Below are positions 29,577 through 39,308 of a stretch of DNA of 64,000 nt, one piece after another. The notes under the pieces are model-generated. The model was not told where the DNA came from, made no database searches, and saw only the letters and a program-made list of their open reading frames with translations. The translations under genes and the position numbers were made by a program. The first letter of the stretch is position 1. The number at the start of each line of letters is the position of its first letter. Origin of the DNA: an uncultured Lachnospiraceae bacterium (GTDB lineage: Bacteria > Bacillota > Clostridia > Lachnospirales > Lachnospiraceae); assembly GCA_947650005.1 (NCBI GenBank), contig CANSTU010000001.1, forward strand, positions 62,001 through 126,000, given 5' to 3'.

Positions 29577-31073
29577 ATGAAAAAAAGGAATGCAGGTGCC
29601 AAAATATCCATATTTTTAACCATTCTGTTTCTGGCAGGCCTGATCCCAGTTCTGCTCCTCGGCAGATATAATTACCCCTGCGCGGATGATTTCGGTTTCA
29701 GCGCCTACAGCCATATTGCATGGATGGAAACCCGATCCGTATACCAGGTTCTAAAAGGGGCCTGGCAAACGGTGGTGGAACGTTGGATCGGATGGCAAGG
29801 CACTTTCTCCAGCATTTTCGTCATGGCGCTGCAGCCTGCGATATGGGGCGAGGGCGCATACTGCTTGGTTCCATGGATTATGATTGGAGCCATGTCATCG
29901 TCCACGCTTTTCCTGCTTTTTGTACTTTTTATCCGTATTCTCCGCGCTCCGAAATCCGTTTTCGTCAGCGTTTCCATGATCTATCTGATCTTTGCCCTGC
30001 AATGCATGATCGACAAGACCCAGGGATTTTTCTGGTTTAACGGAGCCGCCCATTATATGATTCCCCATAGCATAGCTCTTTTTCTCATGGGCGTGCTGCT
30101 TCTCCTGGTAACGCAAGAGCGTAAGAGACCATTTCATCTGGCTCTCTCCTGTCTTCTGGCCATTTTCACGGGAGGGAGCAACTATATCACCGCGCTTCTC
30201 GCCGCAGTCCTCTTTGCCGGCTCCCTCATCCTGCTCCTGTTATGCCGTAAAAAAAAGGAAAGCGCTCTTCTTGCCCTTCCCTTTTTCTTCTTTTTGACCG
30301 CCTTTGCCCTGAATGTGCTGGCTCCTGGAAATGCTGTCAGGCAGGAAACCATGGAATACCGCCCCGGCATTGTAAAATCGATACTCCTCTCCTTCTACTA
30401 CTGTGTGGAATATGTCTCCGAGACCTGGTTTGACTGGACTTACCTGCTCTTCGTCCTGGCCCTCCTTCCCTTTCTCTGGGAAGCGGTAAAGGCGGTTGGC
30501 CCGCGTTTTTCTTATCCCTGTCCCCTGCTCGTTTTTGGCGGCTCCTATTGCCTTCTGTCCGCCATGTTTACTCCTAGCCTTTTTGCTACGGGAATCGCAG
30601 GCGGCGGAAGGATATTCAATATAATTTTTCTGGACTTCCTGCTGTTAGTCATTGCCAATCTCTTTTATATGATGGGATGGCTGTATCGACACGGCCATCT
30701 GTCCGATAAGCTCCCTGGAAGCTGCCTGGAGCGGAGGAACACGCAAATTTACTTAGGCTGCGTCCTTCTGCTTGCAGGCTTCATCGGCGTTCTGTATACT
30801 GCGGTAAATCCCGACTATTTCACCTCAGCCTCAGCCTACCATTCCCTTCTCACCGGGGAAGCTGCCGCCTATGGAAAAGAAGGGGAGGATCGGACACAAG
30901 CCCTCCGCATGGCAGACGGGGATAGCATAAGCCTGGAACGCTTTGCCACGCATCCTTATCTCCTGTTTTTCAGCGATATTGAGGAAAGCCCAGATGACTG
31001 GAAGAATAAGTCCATGGCCAGATACTACCAAAAGCAGCGTATTTCAGGCATTACGCCGGGCGCCATGGAATAG
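29577..31073 (+). CDS. DUF6056-like multi-pass membrane protein
   Basis: 'CADDFGFSAYSHIAWMETRSVYQVLKGAWQTVVERWIGWQGTFSSIFVMALQP'; paralog of 32647..34146. Confidence 0.65.
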   Translation: MKKRNAGAKISIFLTILFLAGLIPVLLLGRYNYPCADDFGFSAYSHIAWMETRSVYQVLKGAWQTVVERWIGWQGTFSSIFVMALQPAIWGEGAYCLVPWIMIGAMSSSTLFLLFVLFIRILRAPKSVFVSVSMIYLIFALQCMIDKTQGFFWFNGAAHYMIPHSIALFLMGVLLLLVTQERKRPFHLALSCLLAIFTGGSNYITALLAAVLFAGSLILLLLCRKKKESALLALPFFFFLTAFALNVLAPGNAVRQETMEYRPGIVKSILLSFYYCVEYVSETWFDWTYLLFVLALLPFLWEAVKAVGPRFSYPCPLLVFGGSYCLLSAMFTPSLFATGIAGGGRIFNIIFLDFLLLVIANLFYMMGWLYRHGHLSDKLPGSCLERRNTQIYLGCVLLLAGFIGVLYTAVNPDYFTSASAYHSLLTGEAAAYGKEGEDRTQALRMADGDSISLERFATHPYLLFFSDIEESPDDWKNKSMARYYQKQRISGITPGAME

Positions 31074-31135
31074 GGCCCTATTCCTTTTTCGCGCCTTTCC
31101 CAGCCTTTCTATCCGAATTTTCCCTAATGTAAGAT

Positions 31136-31412
31136 CACTGAAATTGCATCCGCTCATGCCCGGCAGGATTTCGCCCGAAGAGGAACGGCCAGGAGGGTGC
31201 ATGGCGGCCGCACCATGTTTTTGCGTGCATATTGCGCCATGCAGATGAGACCTGCTTCCCAGGAGAGCCTTTGCTCGACTGGGAAGCGTCCAGGGCTCAT
31301 TGGAATGTCCGGCGCAACGGCACGCCAAAACATGGTACGGTCGCCATGCACCCTCCTGGCCGTTCCTCTTCGGGCGAAATCCTGCCGGGCATGAGCGGAT
31401 GCGGTTTCAATG
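31136..31412. repeat. ~277 bp near-perfect foldback palindrome
   Basis: Left arm TGCATCCGCTCATGCCCGGCAGGATTTCGCCCGAAGAGGAACGGCCAGGAGGGTGCATGGCG... (31147 on) is the reverse complement of the right arm ending ...ATGAGCGGATGCGG (to ~31404). The inner part also pairs (TTGCGCC/GGCGCAA, GCTTCCCAG/CTGGGAAGC). Confidence 0.9.
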
Positions 31413-31439
31413 CTCTTGCATTGATTTCATCTCCTATGG

Positions 31440-32519
31440 TTATTGCAGGAACAGAAATCTTTTTATTTTTTCCCACCCCACACGCCTTCCTCTCGTTGCG
31501 ATCGTTTCACCCACCTTACTGATTTTCCTTGTCAATCTGTCTTCCACGCTCCCCAGCAGGAATTTTCTCACGGCCTCAATCACGATGCATATGCCAAATG
31601 TCAGAAGCACATCCGCTGTAATCCACACGGGCATCCAGTTCGACATTATCATATCATGATCAAACTTCATCACATATCCGTGTACCAGCTCCATCACAAA
31701 GGTATTCATGATGAAAACGGCGAATACCTTTTCTGCCACACAGTTTATGAATTTTGACCGGAAGCGGAACCCTTTAAACAGGTAAAGGAGCAAGACGGAA
31801 ATCAGAATATTGGTAATGCTGTTATCCTTGGTCAGCCTGAGCGTAATCCCAGCTATATGAATCGTGAAAACATGGGATAAGTAATTGACGCCCGCAAGAA
31901 TCAGCAGGAGCAGTATCCCATTTTTCCTCTTCAGCTCGTAATCCCCATACATCCGAATCCACCTGCCAGCCAGATACAGCATGGTCATATTGACCAGGCC
32001 TTTTCCCAAATCCATGGTAATTTCAAAATACAGGAAGGTTGGAAAAATGCTGAATAAAACCAGCATTACCCCAACGAGCCATGTAAAGAGGTCCTTTCCC
32101 ACCTTTTCCACCGCCCTGTTCCAAAAAGGGCTCATCAGCATCAGGCAGACATAGCAGCTGTAAAACCAGTACTTTCTGGATGCCGCGGGAATACAGGACT
32201 TTACCAGCAGTTCAAAAACGCTGTCGGTCATCGACTCCGGGAAGAATGCTGCCCCCAGCATCGTCATGCACAGAGAATAAAAAATAACCATCAGTTCCAT
32301 ACGGATCAGCTTCTTCCACTGAAAACTAATTCCATAATATCCAGAAATCAAAATGAAGCAGCTAACTCCCGTATTACAGACAGCGTTAGCCAACCTCGTC
32401 GTATTTTTGCCCAACTCTGTATACCCCATCCCGGATATCAAGCCAAAGGCATGTATGTAGAGAACCATAAGAATGGCTATGATTCGCAGCGCCTCCATAT
32501 TGGAATCCCGATTTTTCAT
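31440..32519 (-). CDS. Acyltransferase family 3 membrane protein
   Basis: 'NMEALRIIAILMVLYIHAFGL', 'TGVSCFILISGYYGI'. Start moved to the ATG after GGGAGCAGTA. Confidence 0.8.
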   Translation of the reverse strand: MKNRDSNMEALRIIAILMVLYIHAFGLISGMGYTELGKNTTRLANAVCNTGVSCFILISGYYGISFQWKKLIRMELMVIFYSLCMTMLGAAFFPESMTDSVFELLVKSCIPAASRKYWFYSCYVCLMLMSPFWNRAVEKVGKDLFTWLVGVMLVLFSIFPTFLYFEITMDLGKGLVNMTMLYLAGRWIRMYGDYELKRKNGILLLLILAGVNYLSHVFTIHIAGITLRLTKDNSITNILISVLLLYLFKGFRFRSKFINCVAEKVFAVFIMNTFVMELVHGYVMKFDHDMIMSNWMPVWITADVLLTFGICIVIEAVRKFLLGSVEDRLTRKISKVGETIATRGRRVGWEKIKRFLFLQ

Positions 32520-32570
32520 TACTGCTCCCATCTGCGCGCCTTGGTACGCATACAAATCAGGGAAGTTGAA
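32520..32570 (-). promoter_or_regulatory. A-type RBS-hairpin leader
   Basis: Minus strand CCTGATTTGTATGCGTACCAAGGCGCGCAGATGGGAGCAGTA-ATG. Confidence 0.5.
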
Positions 32571-32646
32571 AGCGTTCCTCTTTCAGCCTTGCTTCCCTCT
32601 TACGTACAGAGCGCGTTCTTCAACCAAAGAGAGTGGAACTAAATTT

Positions 32647-34146
32647 TCAATTTTTTCTTTCCACTCCTATAATTTTATCCTTCCGATAGAATTCGCAGGC
32701 CACTTGATTCGTCCAGGCATTCGGATCCGGCAAAACCTCCATATGCATAAGAGGCCCCTGTTCCTGGTTGATCTGCGGAAGAATCACCTCCTTGCGCGTA
32801 TCGTCCGATAAAAGCAGAAATCTTTCTTCCATCTGTGCCTTATAGTCCTCAGCCTGCCCACTCATTACATATTCTATACACTGGATCATGGTAGAATCCC
32901 TTACATAGCTTCTGCAGACTATCACAAGAATCCCGCATAAAAGGACGATCGGAAAGGCCCCCTTCCATCGAAAGCCTTCCTGATCCATCCAGAAGGGCTG
33001 CTTGTTCCCTGCATATTTTCTCTTCATCCGCATATACAGCCAGCCCAGATCATAGATGATTATAGCTGCGGATAACAGTAAAAAAACCTGGAAAATTGTA
33101 TTGGGCACGCCCCCTGACACCTCCGTGCCCGCATAGATACCAGGCGAAAACATAGCGCACCAGGTGCCAAACAGAAGGAACGTGAAAACAGCAGGATTCC
33201 GAAACTCAAAGTCTGTTTCTTCCCGCAGCAGCGCCTCCCACACCACCACTGCAATAAACAGCAGGATAATGTAAATCACAGGTCTTTCCCTCCAATACTC
33301 TCCAACCGTTCTTCCCCCCAGCCTGAAGGATTCCAGTACCGTATCCAACGCCTTTCCCACGGAAAAGGCCAGTTCGTCTCCCCCGCGCACCCGATTGCCC
33401 GGCGCCGCCATACTAATAGCCAGCCCAATCCCTTCAACTGCCAGCGGAATCAGTAAAAGCAAAGAACGCCGACGTCTTCCAGCGTAGCACAGCAACAAAA
33501 GAACCAGGATAATCGGCGCCAGCAACGCGGACAAATAACTGGCTCCTCCTAAAAAGAACATACATACCAGGGAAATCATCCAATATCGAAACCGATAAGT
33601 GTCAATATATCGATAGAAACAGTAAATTGCAAGCAATGCCATAAAAAACGGAACAATATAATGGGCCGTTCCATTATACCAAAAAAGCGCAGACTTTGTC
33701 CTGGGAATAAACTGCAGCATACCGAACAAGAGGCAGCAATCCACCGTCGCAAAAACACTTTTGGAAAATCCCACCTTCTCCACCATGAAATAATAGACCA
33801 GAAGAGACACGCCTGCTATTGTCAGCCCACTCATGAGAAATGGAACGATCCAATACGCATCCTGGGAAAATACTTCCGGCTGTAACGTAAACAGGAAAAC
33901 GGAAGACCATGTTCCCTGCCAGCCATAATAGTATTTCCGAACGGTTCGCCCAGCCGCCTTCAATACCTCCCAAAGCGAACGGGTATCCAGCCATGCGGCA
34001 TGTGTCCACGCACCATACCCGTAATCGTCACCCGAGGCATGCACATACTTGCACATGTACAGCAGCGGAAGCATACTCAATAAAAACACGGCCACAGAAC
34101 ATATGGCAACCTGCCTTTTCCCCAGCTTCATTATCCATTTCTTCAT
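32647..34146 (-). CDS. DUF6056-like multi-pass membrane protein
   Basis: 'GDDYGYGAWTHAAWLDTRSLWEVLKAAGRTVRKYYYGWQGTWSSVFLFTLQP'; start after GGGGAGATTTGG. Confidence 0.65.
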   Translation of the reverse strand: MKKWIMKLGKRQVAICSVAVFLLSMLPLLYMCKYVHASGDDYGYGAWTHAAWLDTRSLWEVLKAAGRTVRKYYYGWQGTWSSVFLFTLQPEVFSQDAYWIVPFLMSGLTIAGVSLLVYYFMVEKVGFSKSVFATVDCCLLFGMLQFIPRTKSALFWYNGTAHYIVPFFMALLAIYCFYRYIDTYRFRYWMISLVCMFFLGGASYLSALLAPIILVLLLLCYAGRRRRSLLLLIPLAVEGIGLAISMAAPGNRVRGGDELAFSVGKALDTVLESFRLGGRTVGEYWRERPVIYIILLFIAVVVWEALLREETDFEFRNPAVFTFLLFGTWCAMFSPGIYAGTEVSGGVPNTIFQVFLLLSAAIIIYDLGWLYMRMKRKYAGNKQPFWMDQEGFRWKGAFPIVLLCGILVIVCRSYVRDSTMIQCIEYVMSGQAEDYKAQMEERFLLLSDDTRKEVILPQINQEQGPLMHMEVLPDPNAWTNQVACEFYRKDKIIGVERKN

Positions 34147-34222
34147 CCAAATCTCCCCACTTCGCTCTCGACGATCGTGCAATTCCACCTCCGGCTCTTC
34201 CCTGTGGAACACATAACCGGAT

Positions 34223-35299
34223 TCAGATCACTTTTCCTTTCTCATCAATCAACACCCAGTCTCTCCACAGTTCATGCATCCTGACAGGGTCGATTTCCTG
34301 GCCGTTTTTGTGCCTGGCGGGCCGGATCATCATTTTATCTTCCGTACCATTCAGCCTGGCGCCCCAGAAACTGAATGTGCTGTTGGCACAGATATTGTGT
34401 TTGCAGTAGCTCATGAGTTCCATATCATAGAAACTGTCCCTGCCCTTATTCCAGTCAACGATGGTGTACTCCCTTCCATGATAATTCTGCTCCAGATATG
34501 CCGTATCGTCTGAAAAAAGGTAAAAATGTGCATCCTTCACCCGTTCCCTGATATACCGTTCCGCCGAATTGTAGTATTCTTCCGTACAGATCCCCCCGAA
34601 CATTCCTGCATTAGCAGGATCGAGGTAATCCCCTCTACGTATGTGGATACTGACAGAATTTTCTGTTTTCATTTGATTTTTAATATTTATATTCTTATTA
34701 TTCTGATTTTTTTCTATATTCTGCCTATCATCGAATTTTTCATATATAATCCCCTCTTCATTCTGTCTATTTTCATTATTTTCTTCTTTTTCCGTCTTAT
34801 TTTTACTATTTTTCAATTTTTCAACAAAATTTTCCTCTTTTGTGCCGCTATATCCAGAATATTCAATATAATTCTGTTCCAAAGAATGGGGAAATCTAAT
34901 TTTTTCTCTCAGCAAGGACAAAATGTCCCCATAGTATTTCTCGCAAGCCCAGTGCCCCTCCAGATAGCAGTCCGTTAAAGTGAAAATCTCTGGATGGTAC
35001 ATATCGCTTTCCTGAAAATGCCGATATCTCTTTGGATTCAGCCTTCGGGCCACCTTGCCTAGAAGGTTTCCTTTTCCCAGCAATGCCTCTTTTTCTTTAG
35101 GGGTACATACCCTGAATTCCAGCTTATCAAATAGCCTTAATTCCAGCTCCCTCCTGGCCAATACATTCTCCTGCTGCATGGAATCCTCGAACCAGGAAAT
35201 GTCCAGGCTGGCTTCCTTTCCCATCGATCTGAATTTTTCATATAGGGCATACTGCTGCATCTGGTTGCCCAGGCCGCCCATCACCTTGATAATGATCAT
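34223..35299 (-). CDS. GT11 alpha-1,2-fucosyltransferase-like with low-complexity insertion
   Basis: 'MIIIKVMGGLGNQMQQYALY', 'VSIHIRRGDYLDP', 'ICANSTFSFWGARLNG'. Confidence 0.88.
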   Translation of the reverse strand: MIIIKVMGGLGNQMQQYALYEKFRSMGKEASLDISWFEDSMQQENVLARRELELRLFDKLEFRVCTPKEKEALLGKGNLLGKVARRLNPKRYRHFQESDMYHPEIFTLTDCYLEGHWACEKYYGDILSLLREKIRFPHSLEQNYIEYSGYSGTKEENFVEKLKNSKNKTEKEENNENRQNEEGIIYEKFDDRQNIEKNQNNKNINIKNQMKTENSVSIHIRRGDYLDPANAGMFGGICTEEYYNSAERYIRERVKDAHFYLFSDDTAYLEQNYHGREYTIVDWNKGRDSFYDMELMSYCKHNICANSTFSFWGARLNGTEDKMMIRPARHKNGQEIDPVRMHELWRDWVLIDEKGKVI

Positions 35300-36321
35300 C
35301 TCTTATACGCCTTCCGTCCTATCCACCAATCATACAGTGCGAACAGATTCTTCCCGGCCAGACAGCGAAATCCATCCGGCTGCTTCATCACCCATAGCAA
35401 TATCCGATTTGCCTGCTCCTGCGTCTCTATGGAATAGGCGGATAATCGGCTCTTAATCCCCATATTTTCACATATCGCGGCCGTGCGGGCCACGTATCCC
35501 GGCTGACCGCCGCGCAGCTCATTCTTCACTGCCAGCATGGCCAGATATACGCTCTCCTTTTCCCACTGCTTCTCCCATCCCTCCGGTTCTTTATCGCGGA
35601 AAACCGTCCAAACCGCATCCGACAGCGCCCGAATTCCTTCCTCCATTTTCTCATCGTACCGATGCACCATGGAAGCCGGATTATAGAAATAATGGTAGTA
35701 CAAGGCATCCTCCAGAATCACAAGCCGGCGGCAGTCGCAAAGGGCAGGAAGAACAATATTCACATCTTCGCCCATACGGATCTTCGGATTACAGTATTTC
35801 ATATTTTCCGTAATCAGTTCCCTGGAAAACAGTTTCATACAGCGAGACATGGATACCGTTCTTCTTTCATTGCCCAAAAGTCTGGATTTTACCTCCTCAA
35901 GAGAAACTCCCTCGTAGGTCCCCCAGGGCAGCTCATGACGATGTTTTGTGGCTCCGTCCGGCCGTTCGATCAGGAAATTGCAGCAAATGATTTCTCCCGT
36001 ACATCCCGTAGCCTTCTCCGCCAAAGCTTCCACCATACGAGTATCCACCCAGTCGTCACAGTCCACAAAGCACAGATATTCCCCCGACGACTCCGTTACG
36101 CCGGCCATCCAAGCCGACATCAGCCCGCCGTTTTCCTTATGGATCACTCGGATCCTTGGATCCTCCTCGGCAAAGCTATCGCATAACTGTCCGCTTTTAT
36201 CCCTGGAACCGTCGTTCACCAAAATGATCTCCAGCTGCCTCCAGGACTGTCCTGTGATGCTCCTCACACATTTCTCCAGGTAAGACTCTCCGTTATAGAC
36301 TGGTACAATCACGCTTACCAT
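35296..36321 (-). CDS. GT2 family glycosyltransferase
   Basis: 'VSVIVPVYNGESYLEKCVRSITGQSWRQLEIILVNDGSRDKSG', 'FVDCDDWVD'. Confidence 0.92.
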   Translation of the reverse strand: MVSVIVPVYNGESYLEKCVRSITGQSWRQLEIILVNDGSRDKSGQLCDSFAEEDPRIRVIHKENGGLMSAWMAGVTESSGEYLCFVDCDDWVDTRMVEALAEKATGCTGEIICCNFLIERPDGATKHRHELPWGTYEGVSLEEVKSRLLGNERRTVSMSRCMKLFSRELITENMKYCNPKIRMGEDVNIVLPALCDCRRLVILEDALYYHYFYNPASMVHRYDEKMEEGIRALSDAVWTVFRDKEPEGWEKQWEKESVYLAMLAVKNELRGGQPGYVARTAAICENMGIKSRLSAYSIETQEQANRILLWVMKQPDGFRCLAGKNLFALYDWWIGRKAYKR

Positions 36322-36347
36322 TTCCCTGTAAACTCCCCTTACCTGCT

Positions 36348-36923
36348 TTAGCAGGCATTTCCACCAGGCTTATGATCCGGCAGCGCCTGCCCGGGCACCC
36401 CCACTACGCGGGCTCCCTGTTGCTTTACGCTGCGCGTTACCACGCAGCCTGCTCCAATAGCCACATCGTCCGCCACATACACATCCCCGATCACACAACT
36501 TCCCCAGCCCGCCATAATTCGATCTCCCAATATCGGACTGGCCGTTCCCGGCCCGGTATTCCCTGCGCAGAAATTTCCCGTAATCCGGCAATCCTCTCCT
36601 ATTCTGGCATCCTCGTTGATCACGATCGGCGCTATATGATAGATCAGAAGTCCTTTTCCCACACAGTTCTCCGGAATTTCAAATCCCAACCTAGCCCCCA
36701 GCATATTTTTCCTACGGTGATACCAGACGAACGCGGCCCTACTGAACGGGCCGGAACGCATTTTATAATACTCGGCATGACGTAGTGCCCATAGATACTG
36801 CCAAATCCGGTACATCTTGGAACGCATCAGCCGGGCTGCGAACACGGATCCCCCTTTTTCCCTGAAATAGAGGGCCCGCTCACAGGCAAGGTATTCCTTC
36901 AGTTCAGCCCTACTTCGAATCAT
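36348..36923 (-). CDS. Hexapeptide-repeat (serine acetyltransferase-like) O-acetyltransferase
   Basis: 'INEDARIGEDCRITGNFCAGNTGPGTASPILGDRIMAGWGSCVIGDVYVADDVAIGAGCVVT'. Confidence 0.82.
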   Translation of the reverse strand: MIRSRAELKEYLACERALYFREKGGSVFAARLMRSKMYRIWQYLWALRHAEYYKMRSGPFSRAAFVWYHRRKNMLGARLGFEIPENCVGKGLLIYHIAPIVINEDARIGEDCRITGNFCAGNTGPGTASPILGDRIMAGWGSCVIGDVYVADDVAIGAGCVVTRSVKQQGARVVGVPGQALPDHKPGGNAC

Positions 36924-36995
36924 GATTATACCCCTGCATATAGCAAGCTGCGCTTGCAATACTGTTGCCAAGAAAGAATTTGAAACGGAATCTCA
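36924..36995 (-). promoter_or_regulatory. B-type RBS-hairpin leader
   Basis: Minus strand GTTTCAAATTCTTTCTTGGCAACAGTATTGCAAGCGCAGCTTGCTATATGCAGGGGTATAATC-ATG. Confidence 0.5.
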
Positions 36996-37015
36996 AATTC
37001 ATGCCCCTGCATCAT

Positions 37016-38218
37016 TTACGCTTCCCCGGATTTCGCCTCCGAAGGGCGTTCCTCCCAACAAAGCGTTTCATTCAAGACGGAAAACACCGTCCGGTTCACA
37101 CGACTGTAATCAAACTGCGACGACTTTTCATGGGCATTCCGCACATACCGGCCGTACTCTTTTCCGATCCGGTCCATGGCCTCCTGTATCTGCTCCACGC
37201 TGCCGTCCGTCACTTCCGAATCCAGGCTATAGGTTAACGCCTCGCCGATCCCCCCCACATCCGTGGTTATCACCGGCAGCCCATAGGAAATACTCTCCAG
37301 AATGGTCATCGGAATCCCTTCAAACACCGAATTCATGAGAAGAATATCCGCACGCTGCATTTCCTCGGACACCTCCTCGGGCCCAACGGCCCCGACAAAC
37401 CGGATCCTATCGCTGCCGCCCGCCAAACGCTCCAGCATTTCCCGCTCCTCTCCGTCTCCCAGTATGGTAAGACAACAGTTTCTGTGATATCCTTTCACCG
37501 CTTCGATCAGCGGCCCCACATTCTTTACCGCAGACAGACGGCCGGCATACAGGAAACGTACGCAATCCTCATGCAGACTTCGTTCGAAAAAGGGATGGCA
37601 GACGATGGAATTCTTCACCTGATACACTCTGGCATTATAAGCCTCATAGTCCTCCAACGTCTTTTTCTCCAATACGAATACCGCAGTGCTTCTTCTGATC
37701 ACATGCATCAGAAAGCCCTGAAACAGCCTGCGCACCAAAGGCGCCTTTTTAAAAAAACGTACCCGCCGCCACATATCCAGATAGGTTCCGTGGGAAAACA
37801 CATAGCACGCCGCACCGGGCCGCAGGAGCCGGATCGCCGCAAAAGCTTCCGGCGTATGGATATAATTACAGTCCCCTTTCTTCAGCCCGAGACATCGCCT
37901 GTATTGGAAAAGGCCTTTCAGATATTCCAGCCTCAAAGACTTTTTCACATGTCCCTGATCTGTGGCTGCCTGCGTCACCGCAAGAAAACGGAATTCGCCT
38001 CCCTTGCCAAGCCCTTCCCCCTCTATATGAATCCTTTGCTCCCTGCCAACCTCTCCTTCATCGCATGAAACGCCCACTAGAAGCACCTCGCCGATTTTTT
38101 CGGGATACTCTTCCGAAAGAAAACGCAGAAAATTCCGGATACTCGTCAGCTGCCCGCCCACCGGGTAATCGCGAAAGTTACATGTATCATACAGTATTAA
38201 CCGTCCCTGTCCGTTCAC
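37016..38218 (-). CDS. GT4 family glycosyltransferase
   Basis: 'VRFLYAGRLSAVKNVGPLIEAVKGY', 'MNSVFEGIPMTILESISYGLPVITTDVGGIGE'. Confidence 0.9.
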   Translation of the reverse strand: MNGQGRLILYDTCNFRDYPVGGQLTSIRNFLRFLSEEYPEKIGEVLLVGVSCDEGEVGREQRIHIEGEGLGKGGEFRFLAVTQAATDQGHVKKSLRLEYLKGLFQYRRCLGLKKGDCNYIHTPEAFAAIRLLRPGAACYVFSHGTYLDMWRRVRFFKKAPLVRRLFQGFLMHVIRRSTAVFVLEKKTLEDYEAYNARVYQVKNSIVCHPFFERSLHEDCVRFLYAGRLSAVKNVGPLIEAVKGYHRNCCLTILGDGEEREMLERLAGGSDRIRFVGAVGPEEVSEEMQRADILLMNSVFEGIPMTILESISYGLPVITTDVGGIGEALTYSLDSEVTDGSVEQIQEAMDRIGKEYGRYVRNAHEKSSQFDYSRVNRTVFSVLNETLCWEERPSEAKSGEA

Positions 38219-39308
38219 TCGCCACTCCTTCCAGCAGCCCGAGCAGCCGCAGCGCCGGGCCGTCGCTCCATGGGTAACTGCCGTATCTTTGCGGATACTC
38301 CCCGAATCCTCCGCACTCTCCGGAACATTGCCTCACTCTGCCGCCGTTGACACAGGATAACACAAATTCTGTTGCCCCCAAAACCGCTCCATCCACCTTT
38401 TCATCCAGGATACCGTCCCGCTTTCCCTCCAGGAGGGCACAGGCAATCATGGCCGTGGCCGAGGTATCTGCCGGGCCCTCCACAGCGGGCAGAAGCCAGC
38501 CAAAACTGCCGTCCCCTCTTTGAAAATCCAGAATGGTTTCCACCAGTTCCCGAAACCGCTCCTGAAGCAAATTTCGCCTCGGATCCTCTTTGGTAAGCCA
38601 GGGAAGACTCCGGGATAGTCCCGTCATCAGCCATCCTACGGCCCTGCCCCAGCCAATGCAGCCATATTTTTCCCCTGTCCGGCTGTCAAACCCATGGTAA
38701 GGCAGGCCGCTCCCCTCGTCCATTCCCTTTTCCAGGAAATGGATCAGCTGGACTTCGCCAAGTTCCATCGCCGCTCCTTCTTTGGTCTTTTTCCCATAGC
38801 GGCAAAGGAATGGGCAGATCATACCCAGTCCGTCGGCATAGATATGATTTCCCTGCCTGATCCGATAGGGAAGATTTCCCTGCTCGTCCCGATCATGATT
38901 TTGCAGGAATTCAGCCAGCCTTTCTGCTCCGTCCAGGTACTTCTTTTCCCCGGTATATTCATATAAATCCAGCAGCGGCATACCGTTTGCCCCATTGTCC
39001 AGGCAATACATCGGAAGCCCTTTTTGGAGCCATCCGTCATAATATCTCTTCAATGGCTCTACGCCCCGTCCATCTCCCCCCGCCTTCATCCATTCGGAAA
39101 GTCCTTCCGCCAAAAGGGCATTGGGCCAGTAATAATGATCGATCGGCGGCACACTTCGGAATAAAATGTACTTTTTTATCCGGCGCTTCCACTTTTCCTT
39201 GCGGCTCAAAACGGGCCAAGTAAACAGATTCTCCGCCACGGCGGCGCATAACTCCTCGGCTTTGCGCTCTGTCTCCGAATTGCGCCAAAGCGCTCTTAAT
39301 TGTTCCAT
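38187..39308 (-). CDS. GH88/GH105-like (alpha/alpha-toroid) protein, probably cytoplasmic
   Basis: 'LDNGANGMPLLDLYEYTGEKKYLDGAERLAEFL', 'IYADGLGMICPFLCRYGKKT', 'GLPYHGFDSRTGEKYGCIGWGRAVGWLMTGL'; no signal peptide after start correction. Confidence 0.55.
   Translation of the reverse strand: MEQLRALWRNSETERKAEELCAAVAENLFTWPVLSRKEKWKRRIKKYILFRSVPPIDHYYWPNALLAEGLSEWMKAGGDGRGVEPLKRYYDGWLQKGLPMYCLDNGANGMPLLDLYEYTGEKKYLDGAERLAEFLQNHDRDEQGNLPYRIRQGNHIYADGLGMICPFLCRYGKKTKEGAAMELGEVQLIHFLEKGMDEGSGLPYHGFDSRTGEKYGCIGWGRAVGWLMTGLSRSLPWLTKEDPRRNLLQERFRELVETILDFQRGDGSFGWLLPAVEGPADTSATAMIACALLEGKRDGILDEKVDGAVLGATEFVLSCVNGGRVRQCSGECGGFGEYPQRYGSYPWSDGPALRLLGLLEGVASERTGTVNTV

Noticed and set aside
31044-31659. 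Overlapping ORFs on both strands in the palindrome (31044..31328, 31154..31351, 31197..31394, 31232..31522)
   Set aside because: They are mirror translations of the same foldback arms and extend into neighbouring genes; not real coding sequences.
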